DNA from: Anthracocystis setariae
Taxonomy: Eukaryota > Basidiomycota > Ustilaginomycetes > Ustilaginales > Ustilaginaceae
Assembly: GCA_928724745.1 (NCBI GenBank)
Contig: CAKMXJ010000042.1
Coordinates: 62,001 to 126,000 of the forward strand
DNA length: 64,000 nt
Direction of reading: 5' to 3'
Shown: positions 19,064-29,405 of the stretch, piece after piece
Numbering within the stretch: the first letter of the stretch is position 1
How the letters are laid out: every line of letters starts with the position of its first letter
Position numbers and translations under genes: made by a program
Notes under the pieces: generated by a model
The model's input: the letters and a program-made list of their open reading frames with translations, nothing else
Told to the model about the DNA's origin: nothing
The model's database searches: none

Positions 19064-21430
19064 ATGATGGACGACCAAAATACAGCACCTTCGATACATT
19101 TAGCAGAGGACGACGGTGCCTTTCAAGACGATTCCGTCCCTTCCACGCCGCTCGCTGGCCAGAGTGGCGCTCACACGCCAGTACGAGTGACCAACGATGC
19201 GCAGCCTACCGCGCCGCCATCCCCTGTCATTGATGAGCTCGAGAAATTTAGGTCCGACTGGAAGAAGGAGGTCCAAGCTAGAGGTCATCTGTCATATACG
19301 CAACCTCCAGCCTCCAGCTCCACTTCCAACAGTCAACCGTCTCTGCAATCTGCGAGCACGTCCACTGCCCATCTCTCTCGGTCCAACCAGCCAGTTCAGC
19401 CAAGCGCTGACCCCATCAATTCGGCTGATACAAGTTCGCACCCATACGCCTTCAACGTAGAGCACCAAGATCTGTCGGAACAGAATGGAACCGCGCCACT
19501 CCCGTTCCCCGAAGCTGAGATCTACGCACCTGCCGCGCTCAAGTACTCCAAGGGCGCGCACAAGATCCCTCGAACCTCCGCCAAGCACCCTGCTCAAGAT
19601 CTGCCAGCACCCATCATCCCTACCGAGTATCACCCTGCTGTGAGGCCTTCGGAACCAGCAAGCTCACATTCGGTCGCCAATGGCGTCTCTCACGCTCTTC
19701 GCGAACGTATCAGAGCCTCGGCAACCTCCCCTCCCCCCACCGCCTCAGCTCAACCATCCAGCTCCACCACGCCAGCAACGAGAAGCGCGCCACGCATTCT
19801 CGCCACCCCCAATGCACCAGCAAACGCCAGCGCCGCGATACAGGCTGGCTTGCGTAGCGCCGTCGAGGCCTACGCGCACGCGGTTGAGATGGAACGAAGT
19901 GGTCAACTAGATCAAGCGCTTGCGTCCTATAGGAGAGCCTTCAAGCTCAATTCGGATGCAGACAGATTATATCACAGAGCACACCTCTTGCTGACCGATC
20001 CAGCACTGGCTAACGCTTCGACCCAGCAGAACGACGCACTGCTCTCCAGCCCAGCAATCGCAGAAAAGATACGCAAAGCATTGGATTTCGATGACCATCG
20101 CTATGTCGCTATCAAAGAGCATCAAGCAAAGCAAGCCGAAGCGCTCGCAAGAGGCCAAGTCTACCATGCCGAGGAAGAAAAGACTATTCTAGAAGCACAG
20201 TCAGCATCATCCGCCGCAGCGCAAACAGCAGACAAACAATATAAATCGACCGAGTCTCGTCCGGACGAGTTGACCAAGCTTTTCGAGAGCCTTTCCATCC
20301 AAGCTGGCGGCGAGAGAGACTTTGGCGCAATAACCTTTGCACCCGAAGACGAGGAAAAGAGCATGCCCATCGCTAAGCTACCTGATGAAATTCTATTGCA
20401 TATTTTGAGGATGGTCATCCAGCCAAGAGGAAGAAGGGGCGCCAAAGTGGTCAAGCCGAAGCCTACACCGGAGGAGCAGGCAGCTATGGAGGCTGCAACT
20501 GCTGCTCTGACCGGAAAGGGTACTTCCAAGCCATCAGTAGGTAAAGAAAACGCGGTCAAGCCCACTGGCGCAATGCAGAACGGTGCACTCACGGACAACA
20601 ATCGTACCGTCAAGCCAGTGGCTGGAGCCGCAGCAGCCACCACAGACAATCCAGGCAAAGAAGAGCCGGAGAAGGACAAAGCTCACGAGGGCTCCATCGT
20701 CACACGCAAGCAGCCTCTCGGTATTGGTGTGGTTCTTGGAGGTACCGATTGGCAAACACTCGAGATACTCGGACGCACATGCTGGAAGTTCCGCCTTCTC
20801 ACTCGCTCACCTTCTCTATGGCGCGAGATCGTACGTGAGACTTACTATCCACCCATCCTCGACGCCTCCTTGACGCTTGCCGACCTCTACGCACGTCATC
20901 ACTCGGACTGGCGTACAGTGTTCATCAACCAGCCACGCGTCCGTCTTAATGGCTGCTATATTGCTGCCTGCCACTACGCACGCCCTGGTCTCAGCGAGGA
21001 TGCATGGGTGCGTGTCATCCATGTCGTCGAATTCTACCGCTCCATCCGCTTCCTCCCTGATGGAACAGCCTTGTCGCTCCTTACGACCGATACACCCTCG
21101 GAGACCGTGCGAAAGTTGGAACCAAGCCTCAAAGCCAAGGGCTTCTCCAAGGGTCGGTGGGAACTCTTCGAACAAGGTCTAGAGGACGATGAAGACGAGG
21201 GTAGACCCAGAGGGCCAAAGGTGGTGGTCGAGGATTTGAGGGATAAGAGCATGCAAAAGTATGCGTTTAGGATGGTGTTTGGTTTGAGGAGCACAACAAG
21301 GGGTAGGTGGAACAAATTGGATCTGTTGGAATATTACAGCGTCAACTTGACCAATGGAGAGGTGTTGCCGTTGCCTCAAAAGCATAGTCGTCCATTTCAT
21401 TTCTCAAGAGTTCTGGCATACGGCGTCTAG
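19064..21430 (+). CDS. F-box protein of the Hrt3/Pof7 (FBXO9) family
   Basis: The intronless 788-residue protein starts at ATG ATG (19064). The first 250 residues are disordered. A TPR-like helix pair follows (about 268-305, AYAHAVEMERSGQLDQALAS), then the F-box (about 434-470, IAKLPDEILLHILRMV). The C-terminal Hrt3-type region has RVRLNGCYIAACHYARPG and EFYRSIRFLPDG, which are characteristic of Hrt3, Pof7 and human FBXO9. It should be the substrate-recruiting subunit of an SCF ubiquitin ligase through Skp1. The F-box and TPR segments are separated by about 130 residues, and a further low-complexity insert (about 470-550) interrupts the C-terminal part, as is common in smut proteins. Confidence 0.88.
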   Translation: MMDDQNTAPSIHLAEDDGAFQDDSVPSTPLAGQSGAHTPVRVTNDAQPTAPPSPVIDELEKFRSDWKKEVQARGHLSYTQPPASSSTSNSQPSLQSASTSTAHLSRSNQPVQPSADPINSADTSSHPYAFNVEHQDLSEQNGTAPLPFPEAEIYAPAALKYSKGAHKIPRTSAKHPAQDLPAPIIPTEYHPAVRPSEPASSHSVANGVSHALRERIRASATSPPPTASAQPSSSTTPATRSAPRILATPNAPANASAAIQAGLRSAVEAYAHAVEMERSGQLDQALASYRRAFKLNSDADRLYHRAHLLLTDPALANASTQQNDALLSSPAIAEKIRKALDFDDHRYVAIKEHQAKQAEALARGQVYHAEEEKTILEAQSASSAAAQTADKQYKSTESRPDELTKLFESLSIQAGGERDFGAITFAPEDEEKSMPIAKLPDEILLHILRMVIQPRGRRGAKVVKPKPTPEEQAAMEAATAALTGKGTSKPSVGKENAVKPTGAMQNGALTDNNRTVKPVAGAAAATTDNPGKEEPEKDKAHEGSIVTRKQPLGIGVVLGGTDWQTLEILGRTCWKFRLLTRSPSLWREIVRETYYPPILDASLTLADLYARHHSDWRTVFINQPRVRLNGCYIAACHYARPGLSEDAWVRVIHVVEFYRSIRFLPDGTALSLLTTDTPSETVRKLEPSLKAKGFSKGRWELFEQGLEDDEDEGRPRGPKVVVEDLRDKSMQKYAFRMVFGLRSTTRGRWNKLDLLEYYSVNLTNGEVLPLPQKHSRPFHFSRVLAYGV

Positions 21431-21623
21431 CTTTCAGCCACTTGTCGATGGTGTCATTGCGGTCAATGTAGTATTTGTGACACACGTGGGGTATGGGCGA
21501 CTGTGGTAAACGTGAGGATGTGGGTCGATTGAGTGTGTCGCTACATGCCAAGGATAAGTTTGAGTGGAGAGAGAATCTATCAAGACGAAATGCTAGACCA
21601 CCATAGAACCCAAGCCCTAAGGC

Positions 21624-23744
21624 CTACAAGTCCCAATCCAGGGCGTCGTCCACTTTCTGGTCTACATCGTACTCTTCATCTGTTCCCATCCCATCACTGC
21701 CCCCCGAATCACTCCCACCGTTGTTGTTGACACTATACGCATCGATCCATTCCTCGATCTTCTCCCTCACCTCCTTTAACCCGTCTCTCGCTTCGGTACC
21801 GTTCTCCAACCCGAACTCTCCCAACGACTTATGACCGTTCAACGCCTCGCTTACCGTCTTCCTTGCCTCCTTCAACAAGTACACGCTGTTCGGCGTTGCT
21901 GCGAGCGACGAAAGCACGGGCACTTCCTTAGGCCTAATCACTTTGGCATTGCTCCAAGTATGCGACGGCACTGTGATGGCTCTTGAGTCGTTGTCGAGGT
22001 TCGTGAAGAAGTTCGGGAATGACGAAGGGATGTTGTACGATTGCGGGATGTAGACACCTTGACCGAAAGGTTCGCGGATGGCCGAGAGCAGATTGTCGAG
22101 CATGCCCAAGCCGAGTCTGGCATCGTCGAAATTGGTGCTGCGAAGCACCACTGTGTTCGAGAACGGGCGTGAGAGATTGTACAGCAGTTTCTTCCTCCTC
22201 TTTCCACTCATGGACGAAGACGGGAGCGAGAAATCAAGCCAGGAAGCGAGCACGAGGTTGGCTCCTCGAGCCGCAAGATCTGCTTCGGATTCCAACGGAG
22301 CGCCACGCTGTCGCGCGCGAGGATCCTGACCTCCGTAACCATAGGATTGAAGCAGAGCATCCACTGGGTCCATCGTCGACGAATAGCCCAACGATGCGGA
22401 CGAGAGCGTTACTGGGTATGGGAGGGGGAGAACGCCTCCAAGATGAACAAGCTTGGTATCCCTGCGCCAATTCAGCCGGGATGTGAGCGAGGAAAGGGTC
22501 TCGTTGTGCGATCGCAAGCGTGTACCTAACGTTGCTGTCTCGAGGTGGGCTGAAATAAGCGCTGCGGCATGGTGCATGTCGCCAAGATCGACTCTTCCAA
22601 GGTATTTCTTCCACTGACCACCAACTTGTGCATCACCTTCCCATTGAGGTACCTGAACTGGCGCAACCACTGTTGAAAATTCCATAAACCCGACGAGCGA
22701 TAACAGATTGTTCATCCTCCTGATCCTCGCCAGACGGTTCTCGGTCGCAACCGTGTCGCCTCCATCCTCCTCCTTGACCACCGCGGTATTGCCCCATCCC
22801 GCACCGAACACGAGATGCGTCGCCTTGGGGAACTCGTCCACCAGACTCTCGAGGTAAGCTGCGCCGAGACCACCGAAAGCGTCCGAAGTATCGATCGAAT
22901 ACTGGAAGCCCTGAAGCAGGTCAGCATCCTCGGCGAACCAGCGTATGTTGGTGTCGAGCACCTCTTGCTGTGCTTCGAGCTCGTCGAATTGCGCTGCACC
23001 CTGAGAAAAGGTCTGGAATTGGACACGGCCGCTCGATTCGCCGGCTGCGGAGGTGGCGTTGTAAGATCCAGGCATAGGAGCGGTGAGTTGGCCGCCCACC
23101 GATACGAGCGATTTCGAATGAAAGTAGTTGCGCGAATAATCCGACCAGAACCTGTATGGACGTTTCGTTTTCCTCATCCTATGCATCGCAGATGTGTTGT
23201 TCGCCATGGAGACGGCAGATCGCTCGCAAGACGTTTTATCCAAACCATTATCGACATCATCATCTTCGTCATCATCATCATCATCAGAAGAGCCTGGATC
23301 GAGACCCTGATCTTCAAGGTCTAGACGGCGTTGGTAGCTACTCTTCCTGACTTTCTCTGCCGCAACTACGTGCGCTTCCCGACCCCAACTCTGCAGACTG
23401 TCCAATGCCACATTTCGCCCTTGCTCGGATTCGGGAAAAGAGTCGTAGAGTGCGTTGAGCTTGCGAAGCGCGCCAAACTCTTGTTCGCTCTCGAAGATGA
23501 TGGCTCGTGGACTATAGGTGTCTTGTCCATTCAACGTCTGACCAACTCGGAAAGAAGTATCGTGATCAATGAGGGTTTCGTCGTCTGCGTGGACATCCTG
23601 GTCGCGGGTGGTAGACCCTGAAGGTACTGCGGTGGGGTCTGAATTGTCGTAGGTAAAGTAGGACTGCTGCTGATTCCAGAAATGCGTGGAAATGTGGTTG
23701 GAGAAGGATCCGAATGAGAGGTATATGATCTCTTTATGCGACAT
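21624..23744 (-). CDS. dml1: Dml1/Misato family protein (mitochondrial inheritance)
   Basis: A single exon encodes 706 residues. The N terminus, IIYLSFGSFSNHISTHFWNQQ, is the diagnostic Misato/DML1 opening, a tubulin-like segment. The middle part, with YLESLVDEFPKATHLVFGAGW, corresponds to the DML1/Misato tubulin domain. An Asp-rich stretch (about residues 150-170) and an acidic C terminus are lineage-specific. Yeast Dml1 is essential and needed for mitochondrial DNA partitioning, and fly Misato associates with tubulin complexes. It is convergent with the F-box gene (193 bp) and divergent from the UBX gene (446 bp). Confidence 0.9.
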   Translation of the reverse strand: MSHKEIIYLSFGSFSNHISTHFWNQQQSYFTYDNSDPTAVPSGSTTRDQDVHADDETLIDHDTSFRVGQTLNGQDTYSPRAIIFESEQEFGALRKLNALYDSFPESEQGRNVALDSLQSWGREAHVVAAEKVRKSSYQRRLDLEDQGLDPGSSDDDDDDEDDDVDNGLDKTSCERSAVSMANNTSAMHRMRKTKRPYRFWSDYSRNYFHSKSLVSVGGQLTAPMPGSYNATSAAGESSGRVQFQTFSQGAAQFDELEAQQEVLDTNIRWFAEDADLLQGFQYSIDTSDAFGGLGAAYLESLVDEFPKATHLVFGAGWGNTAVVKEEDGGDTVATENRLARIRRMNNLLSLVGFMEFSTVVAPVQVPQWEGDAQVGGQWKKYLGRVDLGDMHHAAALISAHLETATLGTRLRSHNETLSSLTSRLNWRRDTKLVHLGGVLPLPYPVTLSSASLGYSSTMDPVDALLQSYGYGGQDPRARQRGAPLESEADLAARGANLVLASWLDFSLPSSSMSGKRRKKLLYNLSRPFSNTVVLRSTNFDDARLGLGMLDNLLSAIREPFGQGVYIPQSYNIPSSFPNFFTNLDNDSRAITVPSHTWSNAKVIRPKEVPVLSSLAATPNSVYLLKEARKTVSEALNGHKSLGEFGLENGTEARDGLKEVREKIEEWIDAYSVNNNGGSDSGGSDGMGTDEEYDVDQKVDDALDWDL

Positions 23745-24190
23745 GATTGCAAGCTCCGAACAGGTCGACCGAGTCTGCCCTGGTGTTGGATGAAGAGCAG
23801 AGTGTGGACAGTCTTGGGCAAGAAGAGGAAGAGCTTCTCACAAAATTTGGTTCGGATTTCGGGATGAGCATGCACGTCTCTGCACGACCTAGACTTAACA
23901 TTGTCTTGGAATTGTGAGACCGTGCCGATGTGGAGGCGGACGGACCCACAGGCAGATGTCGTGCGTGTGCTGCGCCAAATCAAGTCGCCTTGTTTGCTTG
24001 CTTCCTTCCAACCTTACCTCCGACCTTGTTTCCTTACCACCGATTCAACGAACTACACCAACTACATTATATAGAGGATGGGAGACCGTGCGATGCGTAA
24101 GCACAGATAAAGCTGTGAGCCTTCTGCGCCACCGACAACAAATTGACCTTGTGTTTATATGCTTCTTTGGTGTTGGTCCTAGTCCTTGAC
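23745..24190. promoter_or_regulatory. Shared divergent promoter region (dml1 / UBX gene)
   Basis: These 446 bp between two divergent start codons must hold both promoters. No specific site is assigned. Confidence 0.45.
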
Positions 24191-25463
24191 ATGGGTTTCG
24201 CCCCCGAGCGAGTTGATTGGGCGCTCTACGTGACTAAGAATGCCGGTCTCCAACCCGCGCTTGATCATCTTGAAGCCAATCAGGACCACCCTGTTCCTGC
24301 CGACTACAAGTCTGCTGCTGGCACTGGTGCATCGTCCTCCGCTGGCGCTGGTCATGATGTAAGTATTCTGCGTTCCTGCAACACTCTTCTTGTGAGCCAT
24401 TGGGGCTGAGCAAAACCAACTGTTTCAATCTTCCAAATCTCAACCTTGACAGTACGACGAGGAAGACGAAGCTGCACTTGCCGACCTTGTCTCGAAGAAG
24501 GGCCAACAAGCAGCTGACGATGCCATCAACAGCGTAGGCGAGGCCAAGGTAAGTTCACACAGCGCTGGAAAACCCATTTCTAAAGTTCGTGACATTGACA
24601 ATGTGCTAGGTGCCGAACAGTCGATCAAATGCTCCGAGTGCGGCAAAACCTTTAAATCTCCTGCCTTTGCTTCGTTCCATGCCGAGAAATCCGGTCACAC
24701 CTCTTTCGAAGAGTCCACAGAAGAGATCAAGCCTCTTACGGAAGAAGAAAAGAAAGCCAAACTCGAGGAGCTTCGCGCTAAACTTGCTGCCAAGCGTGCG
24801 GCTCAAAGCAAGATCGATGCAGAAGAGTCCAAGGCGAACGAAAAGATCCGTCGCAAAGCGGGTCAGGATTTGACGGAAGTGAAACAAGAGATGGAGAGAA
24901 AGGAACAGATCAAGGAGGCGGAGAGGAAGAGGAAGGAAAAGGCCGACGATGCTGCGTTCAAGGCCAAGATCAAGGCACAGATCGAAGCTGACAAGAAGGA
25001 GAGGCAGGCCAAAGCAGCGGCGGAGAAGGCAGCAAGGGAGGGCAAGGCAGTTCCGACTGCAGCGGTGCCAGCTGGGCCCAGTGCCGCTGCATTGGCGGCT
25101 AGTAGGGGACCTCAGGCAAGTCAAAGCTCGGCGAACGAAGCAAGACTCAGAGTGCGCGCGCCGGGAGGCATGTGGATGGGCACGTTACCCGCCGATGCGA
25201 CGCTTAAAGAGGTGGAAGACAAGATCAGGGTCGAAGGCAAGGACGGCGGCGCTGCACAGCTCAAGGTAAGCACACATAGCTACCAATACAATACTAACTC
25301 ATAGCAGATACTGACGAAGGAGCTTGCATTGTACCACTGATCTTGTCATTGACAGTTCTCGACGACTTTCCCCCGCAAGTTCTTTGACGCCAGCGATGCA
25401 GGCAAGACCCTTCGAGAGCTCGGCCTTGTGCCCAACGCTGCGCTCGAAGCCTCGGCTCAGTAA
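24191..25463 (+). CDS. UBA-zinc finger-UBX protein (UBXN1/SAKS1-like), four exons
   Basis: Exons 24191-24358, 24453-24548, 24621-25265 and 25356-25463 give 338 residues. Exon 1 carries a UBA domain (MGFAPERVDWALYVTKNAG). Exon 3 begins with a C2H2-like finger (IKCSECGKTFKSPAFASFHAEK) followed by LTEEEKKAKLEEL and a long Lys/Glu/Ala coiled coil. The C terminus is a UBX domain split by intron 3 (RLRVRAPGGMW..., then FSTTFPRKFFDASD), with the FPR loop that binds Cdc48/p97. It should link ubiquitinated clients to Cdc48. The intron-2 acceptor must be the AG ending at 24620; the nearer AG ending at 24609 would put the known domain out of frame. Confidence 0.87.
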
Positions 25464-25963
25464 TGATTGAGCTGCATTTTGTCTCTTGCAATCCAGTCTT
25501 GTTTCACTCATTCAAGTCTCATACGGTATCGACCAATGTTATCCGCCATGATGAATAGTGCGCCTCAATAGAACTGTGCGGGTACAGGTTGGCCATTTGG
25601 GTGGAAGAGGGAAGAGAATTCCGAAAAATTCTCGGAAGCTGTCACGCTTTCGCACGAATGTATGCGGATTTAGCGTGAAACTGAGATGATATTCAAGAAG
25701 AGGAACAATCCGGAGCGGAGCATAGTTATATACAGGTCAGGTGGCCGTGTATGCACCTGCACCTGACCTGCATGTGAAACACGTGAGGCAAGCGCTTACT
25801 TAAGCAGCAGTCAGGCGTAGACGCCTGACAGAAGCAGACAGTCGCCGGGACAACCGGCGCGCGTTTCGCAAGCCAAGGCGCACTGGCCACTCAATACCTT
25901 CACTTTACCATATCACCGTCACCTTCCCTGCTCAGCCCTTGCCTCGTTCGTGGCCTCGTAACC
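25464..25963. other. Intergenic region upstream of dephospho-CoA kinase gene
   Basis: About 500 bp between two tandem genes. A near-palindromic CAGGCGTAGACGCCTG element lies at about 25811-25826. The rest shows nothing recognisable. Confidence 0.45.
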
Positions 25964-26972
25964 ATGCTCGTCGTCGGCTTGACAGGTGGAATCGCTTCGG
26001 GCAAATCCACAGCTTCGTATCTCATCTCCTGTCATCCCGCTGGTATTCCTATCATCGACCTCGACGTTCTCGCTCGCGAAGTGGTAGCTCCCGGCCAACC
26101 AGCACTCTCTGCGCTGCGCTCGACTTTTGGACCCACAGTCATCAATCAAGATGGAACATTGAACCGTGCCGAGCTAGGCAGGCTTGCCTTTGCAACCCCG
26201 GAGAAGACAAAACTTCTGAACAAGATCACTCATGGTGCGATTCGAAGGCGGATGGTGTGGAAGCTGCTTGGATATTGGGTGCACGGAAAGAAGGTGGTGG
26301 TGGTTGATACGCCGTTGCTGGTGGAGGCGGGGCTGTGGAAGTTCTGCGGAGAGCTCGTGCTGGTGTATTGCAGACGCGAGGACCAGTTGAAGAGGATGTT
26401 GAAGAGGGATGGCGAGAGCAAAGGATTGACCGAGTCGGATGCCAAACAGAGATTAGAGGCACAGCTACCCTTGGATGACAAGCTGGTCTATGCCGACACG
26501 ATCCTCGACAACTCGGAAAGCCTGAACGAAAGCATCCAAGATGACGACTCTCTGCAGGCACCGGAATGGACAAAGAATTTGGACAAGAAGACGTCACTGG
26601 CGTTGAGAGTGCAAGTGGACAGAATGGTTGCAAGGTGGGTGGACAGCTATAGTGGCATGGGCAGCTTGAGATGGCTGTTGCAGTGGCTGGTGCCACCATT
26701 TGGTCTGTTGTCGGGCGCTTGGAGAGCGTGGACGAGGACCAGCGCGGTCAAGACAAGGCTGAGGGCTGGAACCAAGCCTTCACTACCAGGTAGTAAGCTG
26801 TAATGTAGCATCGTCAGTTCATTCTAGCCAACATCCACAAGTAACTAACAGGACCGATAGCGACAGATGGTGGGCACTACCTTTGGTATTGAACTCGTTG
26901 GTACAAGCGCAAACAAAAGGGAATAGAGAAGAAGAAGCAAGTGAATCCGAGAAGGTCCATAAGCACGGTTAG
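25964..26972 (+). CDS. CAB5: Dephospho-CoA kinase, with a 3' intron that decides a PTS1
   Basis: It catalyses the last step of CoA synthesis, ATP-dependent phosphorylation of dephospho-CoA. The P-loop is residues 5-16 (GLTGGIASGKST). DLDVLAREVV and VVDTPLLVEAGLWKF are the family motifs, and LKRMLKRDG belongs to the lid. Read straight through, the ORF is 279 residues and ends in GSKL-stop at 26803. If an intron with donor GTAATG at 26800 is removed, with branch CTAAC at 26845-26849 and acceptor AG at 26866, the frame continues as LWWALPLVLNSLVQ to a TAG at 26970, giving 313 residues without the signal. An acceptor at 26851 keeps the same frame. The unspliced form ends in Ser-Lys-Leu, a canonical peroxisomal signal. 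A hydrophobic segment (LLQWLVPPFGLL) suggests membrane contact. Confidence 0.87.
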
Positions 26973-28447
26973 GCTTCAGTTTGAGCATCCGGACGACGTG
27001 GTGGACGTACGCTTCCCTGTAATATGCGCCTAGTCAATGCAATGGGGAGGCTAGAGTACGTTTGATGAAACAAAGGTGAGAACAATAGACGTTTCCTCGC
27101 TACCTGCATGTTGCAAGCCGAAATGTCCCTGCACCACCAGAAGGGTACAACAAACAAGCACTCGCATGTACTCCAAGCCCTAATGCACACTTTGACCCTA
27201 CTGCATCGATCTTGTCCAGAAGAAGGCGCAGATCCCTAGTAGTCTACGTATGCCGCTTGAGAAGCGAGCCTTTCGGTCCGGTTCTGCAGATCGCTTCGTT
27301 CGGCTCTTGATGTTGGTAATGCTGGATCCATCTTCTTTGGACGAGTGTCACAAAGTGCAATAGCTTCCTGCCGCCTTTCCAGATCCCAACCTTGTCCCCA
27401 CGTCCAGTCTCTGCATGCCGCTCGGCAGATTACCAAACCCTTGGGCTTTCCTGTCAAGAGATGAGCCCAAGGCGATTCTAAGTCATTTACAACGGGTTCA
27501 GTTAACCGTCTGGACGAGACTCTTCTCGTTATGTCACGAACCGCGATAGCATCGCTCAAAAGATTATCGGCGGCAGTGCACCAAGGTAACAGTCCCTGCA
27601 CAATTCTTTTCGCATTGGTATTCCTGCAGGATCTGCCCACGTTTTGCAACATCTCGCCCACATCCCTTCAGCTGATCGGCTTGATCCCCTGCTGTCTGAG
27701 CTGCGCTGTGATCTACAGTGCCAAACACCAAGACGGTAATCGAGTGTTTGGGCCCAGGAAGATCCGAGCCTCATTTCCAACGTCATGGCCGTACTTCTGA
27801 TGCATGATGCACAAGACTCACCAAACCCAATGCAGGTCGGCGATCCCGGCAACGTGCTCAATTATGCAGAACCTATCCACGTTACAACAGGTACTGGAAA
27901 AGTGCTTTCCTCTTTGCCATCATCACGACCACCATAAATCTGCATTGCTGCGTCCAAGTGACAGTATCACCCTCTCTCGAACGCCTTGCCGACTGAGATC
28001 AGACATGTTCCTTCAGAATGTACATTTTGTCTTGCGGCGTCCTGAATCCCGATGCGACGGGAAGCAACGTTGGCTATGTAGCACAAGCTTGCCCTGCTTC
28101 CGCAGTGTGGGACTTGGAACTTCCGTTCTGAGCCCCCTTGTTCCTCTGTAGCTTTCCACTCCAACCGTTGCGGCGGCACGAAGTGCCAAGAATGGGGCCC
28201 TAAGCTGTTCAATCAGGCTATCCAAGGGCGCAATGTCTAGGTGAAGAGCGTCGCTACGGCACTTGTTGATACAAGACTTTCTGCTCACTGACCGGCCTCT
28301 GCAAACGAGGACCAAACAGCTACCATTCTATGCTTCCTACCTCAGACGGCAAAGCATAAAAGGTGCAAGGATAGTCTCCCACATCTCCCCATCCTTCTCA
28401 CCATCCTCTAGTAGCTTGTCTTCCCACCCATTACATCCTTTGTCAAG
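26973..28447. other. Intergenic region with decayed coding-like segments
   Basis: About 1.5 kb upstream of the repeat-protein gene. A minus-strand frame (27236-27661) and a plus-strand frame (27590-27937, interrupted once by TAA at 27737) both look more protein-like than chance, but neither has a recognisable domain or a complete gene structure. I do not call a gene here. Confidence 0.4.
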
Positions 28448-29248
28448 ATGAAGTTTTCGATCGCTATCGTCGCCGTTGCCCTTGCCATTGCCGTTTCGGC
28501 TGCTCCTGTTCCCTCGCCTCTGATCAGTGGACTGTTTGAGGGCAACGGAAACTCGATGAACAACCACGGCTTCGACATCGGAAACGACGTAGGTTTCGCC
28601 AACACTGGCTACGACCAAGGTAACTACAACTCCAACAACAACGTGGGACATAACCTCGGAAACCTTGTCGGCTCGGACAACTATGGCCTGTTCAACGGTA
28701 TTGGCAACTCCAACGAGAACGAAGGAATCAACATTGGTAACGAGGTTGGCATCTTGAACCACGGTGCTTTCAACGGCAACTTTGACTCGAACCAGAACGT
28801 GGGTGTTGGTATCGGAAACGAGGTTGGTAGCGACAACGACGGTAAAACCGATGGTAGCGGTGATTCGAACGGCAACGTCGCCTTGAACCGTCACCACAAG
28901 ACTACGGCTTCGAACGTTGGTAATACCAACAAGGGCGACAACGATGGCGATGACGACTCGAACGGCAATTATGCTAGCAACAGCGCCAACTATGTTGGTG
29001 ACCAGAACGAGGGAAATTCGAGCGGCGACTTCGACTCGAACGCCAACTTCGGCCACAACATCGGCAACGCTGTTGGTGAGCTCAACCAGGGCGACAACTT
29101 GGGCAACAACAACACTATCAACAACTTTGGTTCCAAGATCGGCAACAAGGTTGGTGACGCCAACGTGGGTACCGACTCGGGCAACGACAACTCGAGCAAC
29201 AACATCGGTCACGACATTGGCAACGACGTTGGCAGTGGAAACAACTAA
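28448..29248 (+). CDS. Secreted Gly/Asn-rich protein made of 26-residue repeats
   Basis: The 266-residue protein begins with a clear signal peptide (MKFSIAIVAVALAIAVSA, cleavage near Ala-Ala-Pro). The rest is almost entirely nine tandem repeats of about 26 residues with the pattern GN-x-x-S-N-x-N-x-G-x-x-I-G-N-x-V-G-x-x-N-x-G. The fifth repeat is degenerate and longer (about 31 residues, with Arg-His-His-Lys). There is no Cys and no membrane segment. Regularly spaced Gly and Asn with alternating hydrophobic residues is what short-rung beta-solenoids and curli-like amyloids look like, so a cell-wall, hydrophobin-like or matrix role is conceivable; this is inference. I do not recognise the family. 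It is isolated between two gene-poor regions. Confidence 0.8.
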   Translation: MKFSIAIVAVALAIAVSAAPVPSPLISGLFEGNGNSMNNHGFDIGNDVGFANTGYDQGNYNSNNNVGHNLGNLVGSDNYGLFNGIGNSNENEGINIGNEVGILNHGAFNGNFDSNQNVGVGIGNEVGSDNDGKTDGSGDSNGNVALNRHHKTTASNVGNTNKGDNDGDDDSNGNYASNSANYVGDQNEGNSSGDFDSNANFGHNIGNAVGELNQGDNLGNNNTINNFGSKIGNKVGDANVGTDSGNDNSSNNIGHDIGNDVGSGNN

Positions 29249-29360
29249 GTTTCTGCACTGAGTGTGTCATAAGTCTCTCGGATGGGGCCCTCTCGTCTGC
29301 TTGGGGGCCCTCCAGGGTATTTGTGCATCCTATCCTCCTAATTTCTCGCTTCGTATACTT

Positions 29361-29405
29361 TTGCTTGCTATAATTGCTTGCTATAATTGCTTGCTATAAT
29401 TGCTT
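29361..29405. repeat. Tandem 13-bp repeat, about three copies
   Basis: TTGCTTGCTATAA is repeated three times without change and then starts a fourth time. It lies about 110 bp after the stop of the repeat-protein gene, so it probably falls in its 3' UTR or just beyond. Confidence 0.85.
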
